Shown here piece after piece: positions 60,838 through 64,000 of a DNA stretch of 64,000 nucleotides. The position numbers and the translations under genes were made by a program. The stretch spans positions 19,491,792 through 19,555,791 of the forward strand of contig NC_072892.1 of NCBI RefSeq assembly GCF_027943255.1, read 5' to 3'. The notes under the pieces are model-generated. The model was not told where the DNA came from. It saw only the letters and a program-made list of their open reading frames with translations, and searched no databases. The stretch's first letter is position 1. Every line of letters begins with the position of its first letter. This stretch comes from Anastrepha obliqua. Its lineage: Eukaryota; Arthropoda; Insecta; Diptera; Tephritidae.

Positions 60838-60979
60838 CAACAACAGCAGCAGCAACAACAGCAATAACAGCAGCAACAACAACAACAATAATAATCGCAA
60901 TACACCCAACAACTGAAACAGCAATAAATAAAATGAAAACTTCGAAAAACAGCGATAACAACAACAACAACAACATCAA
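60838..60979. repeat. CAA/CAG trinucleotide-rich tract
   Basis: Two dense blocks (60838-60896, 60945-60979) of CAA and CAG units separated by AT-rich sequence. All frames crossing it are homopolymeric. Confidence 0.75.
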
Positions 60980-61854
60980 TGTACAGATAAACCATACACA
61001 CGCTTAGGCCAAGTACTCGCAGACTAGGCAACAATACGCGTGGCAAGTACTCACACTACAACTACCACACGGCACCATCGTTCGCGGCCAAAGTAATAAC
61101 AGTAGAATCATTGAAGAAAAAAACCGAAAGGAAAAGAAACAACATTTTTGATTCATGTGTTATATCGGGGCGTGCATATGCATGTGTGCGTGTGTGTGCC
61201 AGTGTCGCTGACTTTAGTAGTGAGTACTTGTAGCAAATTTACTTTTTAATCCTCATTCAGCCAAACAGCACCGCGCAAGGCCCGATTAAGCGAGCGACGG
61301 GAGGGCGAAAAGGCAGACAGACAGACAGACGGAGAGTTTGCCGTGGTGAGATATTAGATAGATGCAATCAAATGTGGCAAATCGAAACTCAACAGTTCGA
61401 GAAAACTTTTTTTTTGTTTTTTTTTTGTAGTGAAAAGTCAAAAGAGGGAAACAAGTGAAAATCTGATTCATTTTGTAGACTTAAGTTAATTTAGAGTTCA
61501 CTTGGAGAAGTGAGGTGCAGCTGGGTCAGTACAAGGAATTAAAATTTCCCTAGCTGTTAAAGCTGCTAATCATTTCATTTTACACACACATTTATAGGAA
61601 AAGGGTATTCCGCATTAGTGTTAATAGATTTTTGCATCTCACAGAGATATTTGAAAAAAATATTTTTTCTAGTACAGGAAGCATAAATCGCACAGTTTTG
61701 AATGTGATTTCCCTGCGAATATTTATTCTTATTTAATTTAGATTATATTTTTATGAAAAAAGAGGGCTCGATCTCCCACAAAAACTATCAAAAAAATCAT
61801 TAAATTTCCATTAAGACTTCGCATATTTTAATCAGATCTAAAAAATTGCAGGCA

Positions 61855-62035
61855 TGCAGTGAGGCCAACTGATGGTGTTCAGCGAAGAGGCCCATTTTTG
61901 CATTAATGGCTATGACAATAAGCAAAATTGCCGTGTTTGGGCTGAAGAGTAACCTGAGGCCAGCGCCAATGTAACAGTGAATGGCGATCGCTATGATAAA
62001 CGCGCCATGATAAACGACTTTTTGATGCACTCTTG
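61855..62035 (+). mobile_element. DD41D-type mariner fragment
   Basis: The plus strand reads VFSEEAHFCINGYDNKQNCR and later EASANVTVNGDRYDKRAMIN with DFLMH. This matches the segment with the first catalytic Asp region of the 21.06-21.26-kb element (SDEAPFCI..., AMINDFLV). No ends were found; it is a short remnant. Confidence 0.6.
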
Positions 62036-62239
62036 TGCGTTTAAGAAATGCTTGCGAAAGAAATCGGTGCTTCCAAGTTTTGTTATGTAGTTTTTATCTG
62101 CTTTATCGACCGTAAATATCAAACGAAATGTCAACACGTCGCACACTGACTTTCAGAATATTGAAAACAATTGAGATGTATTATTTTTTCTATTAATTGA
62201 AAAAATTTCTCACCGCATGCATCTTTCAGTTCGTATTTA

Positions 62240-62875
62240 CTCCAATACTTTGAACGACGCCCGGCGGAATTGGTCGAAAGCTTCTGCTACCTCGGCTGCA
62301 TCATCACGGCAGATGGTGGAGCAGATGAAGATGTCAACTGCAGGCTACTAAACAAAGCAAGGGCGGCGTTCGAGCGAATGCATACAGTATGGGGGAGTTC
62401 GCAAATCTCAAAGCGCACTAAACTACGAATATTCGGCTCATGCCGGCGTGAAGTCCGTATTGTTGTACGAAAGCGACACATGGCTGGTCTCTAACACCAT
62501 CGCACAGAGGCTACAAGCCTTCATCAACAAATGCATCCGCATCATCTGAAGAATATTCTGGCCAACCACCAACAGTAACGATACACTGTGGAGATTAATG
62601 AATGAGGAAGTCATCCTTAGGCAAATCAAATGCAGAAAGTGGCGATGGATAGGTCACACATTGAGAAAAACATTATATAGCATCACGAGAATGTCACTTG
62701 CCTGGAATCCTGGGAGCAGAGATCGCGGTCGACCAAAAAACACTTGGGGAATGTCGACGCTGCGCGAACTAGCTGATACCGACCTCTCATGCGACGGTGC
62801 GAAAACAACAGCACAGAACTGTGTACGTTGGAAGAGATTTGTCGAGGCCCTAGGCTACCGATAGTAGCGAACAAA
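62240..62875 (+). mobile_element. RTE-type LINE 3' fragment
   Basis: The plus strand reads VESFCYLGCIITADGGADED and VNCRLLNKARAAFERMHTVW at 62270-62400. A frameshift follows, then INKCIRIIRRIFWP-like sequence and LRQIKCRKWRWIGHTLRKTL, DRGRPKNTWGMSTLREL and CVRWKRFVEALGYR at 62598-62864. This is the thumb and C-terminal domain of an RTE-clade reverse transcriptase, different in sequence from the family at 8-15 kb. The 3' end has an A-rich run at 62875. Confidence 0.8.
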
Positions 62876-64000
62876 GAAAAAAAAACAAGCCAAATGATTT
62901 AACGGATTATAGATCATTCTCGGTGCGCCTTTTTTCTGTAAGCGCAGATGCATACGAGCACAAAAATAAAAAAGGCTCGCAAATGTTCGCAAGCAATTTT
63001 CATAATCATGTGAAGAGTAACATTCGAAAGTGCAGCTGGAAAAGTGTTTGGGATGAATTTCTGCCTCGGAAGATTAGGTAATTTTTATTTATTTATTATC
63101 ATTAAAAAGCAGTAATTAAATTATTATTACACTAGAAAAGTTAAATATTTCACGATATTTTAAGAAGATATAGTGCTAGATTTTCCCCTTTCGGTTTACT
63201 TTTTTATTATGATGGAATTTTGTTTTTCCAACTCTGTCTTCCAATCAATATTTTTTCCGCTTTCATGCGAACTAGACTTGATATGGATGCTGGTGTTGTT
63301 GAATATCTCTCTTTGTGGCAAGTGAAGTTTAGCTAAATTTTTCGTTACTAATAGTAAATTTGTTTTAAAGTCGAGACTGAAAACGTGTGATTTCCCTTAA
63401 AGAATTGCCCTAATTAGCCAGCGCAGGCGGTTAATGTCCGGGGAGTTAGTGAGTCATGAGAAAAGCGTAAACTGAAAAATGCTTAGCTTTGAAAAAAACG
63501 TGCCCACAAATATACAAATTTACACAACAAAAACAGTAAAAAAATGCTATCACTTGGCAGTGAACTGTTGCAGCGTGCGATTGATTAGAAACTTTTAGTT
63601 GCAAAATAACAAAAAAAAAACTTCAAAACTAAAAACAGCCACAACCAATACGACAGTTGCAGCAAATAAAAGGCCCATTCGCCGGCGACAGTAAGTACTC
63701 GTATAGCGTTAAGTACAGCGGTTAAGTGTCTGGCGTTGCTTTTGTTGCTGTAGCTGATGCTGCTGCAGCTCGTGCAACGCGACGACTTAACGTGCAATAA
63801 TTAATTAAACCGTTACATTACACAAAAGTTTGTGGCAATTCAGAAGTAGCTAAGCAAGGCAGCGATCACGACTCGGAGAGTCGTACGTTCGCCAGTTCGT
63901 TGGCGCGCAGAATTTTGAAGTTCTCGCAAAGCGCCAGGCTAGGCTTTTCATTTTGTGTGAGCAGCAACGCAGGGGCGCGCTGAATTTTGGGGAGGTGGCA
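62876..64000. other. intronic sequence at the right edge
   Basis: AT-rich. No first zinc finger (CVVCGDKSSGKHYG) is found on the minus strand, and nothing else is recognised. Confidence 0.5.

Larger units (their letters stand above)
59269..61854. other. intronic sequence with trinucleotide and TATG repeats
   Basis: No gene is recognised. A TATG/TACG run at 60671-60706 and CAA/CAG runs at 60838-60979 produce long low-complexity open frames on both strands, which I do not regard as genes. Confidence 0.5.
44646..64000 (-). other. svp: svp intron 1 (5' part beyond the window)
   Basis: Everything upstream of the zinc-finger exon within the window. I found no minus-strand segment encoding the first zinc finger, so this appears to be one intron of at least 19.3 kb. 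An untranslated 5' exon cannot be excluded. Confidence 0.7.

Noticed and set aside
60650..61046. Hydrophobic Leu/Val-rich frames that resemble membrane proteins
   Set aside because: They are the reverse strand of CAA/CAG and TATG repeats.

Overview
This is a eukaryotic window from a higher dipteran, most likely a tephritid-type fruit fly. The call rests on one recognisable host gene, the nuclear receptor seven-up (svp, COUP-TF family), whose exon pieces read almost exactly as Drosophila Svp. Supporting signs are large AT-rich introns, CAA/CAG and CA microsatellites, and many mariner, non-LTR and SINE fragments. The species cannot be fixed from the sequence alone.

Host gene. svp lies on the minus strand and crosses the whole window, open at both ends. 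In transcript order: intron 1 (44646-64000, its 5' part outside); a 150-bp exon with the end of the first zinc finger and all of the second (44496-44645); an 18.2-kb intron; a long exon (24627-26278) with most of the ligand-binding domain; a 24.9-kb intron; a 158-bp exon (716-873); a 605-bp intron; and a partial exon (1-110) that carries the AF-2 helix and runs off the left edge. The long exon is a composite terminal exon. If the donor at 25726 is used, splicing to 716-873 and 1-110 gives a full ligand-binding domain (type 1). If it is ignored, reading runs on to a stop at 24627 and gives a Ser/Thr/Ala/Gln-rich tail ending GSRWQL (type 2). The exon with the N-terminus and the first part of zinc finger 1 is not seen and should lie beyond 64000.

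Intron contents. Intron 3 (874-25726) is a transposon bed: DD41D-type mariner relics (3034-3888, 4676-5230, 12030-12480, 19649-21760), 5'-truncated LINE fragments of R1/I, Jockey and RTE-like type, a decayed DD34D mariner (17149-18492) and a TTAA-flanked inverted-repeat element (22590-23318). Intron 2 (26279-44495) holds a second TTAA-type element (27746-28424), a tRNA-derived SINE, a 143-bp fold-back MITE (28646-28788), a Tc1-type DD34E relic (33513-34499), a TTAA-type element split by a LINE (35778-38711) and more LINE RNase H fragments. Intron 1 holds two mariners with both inverted repeats (45862-47120, 48013-49297), a mariner-derived MITE (56011-56142), two SINEs and an inverted-repeat element (58199-59268), and an RTE-like LINE tail (62240-62875).

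None of the transposon coding regions is intact, so none looks able to move by itself. Two stretches, about 28.8-33.5 kb and 49.9-56.0 kb, hold no recognisable transposon and are the best places to look for svp regulatory DNA.
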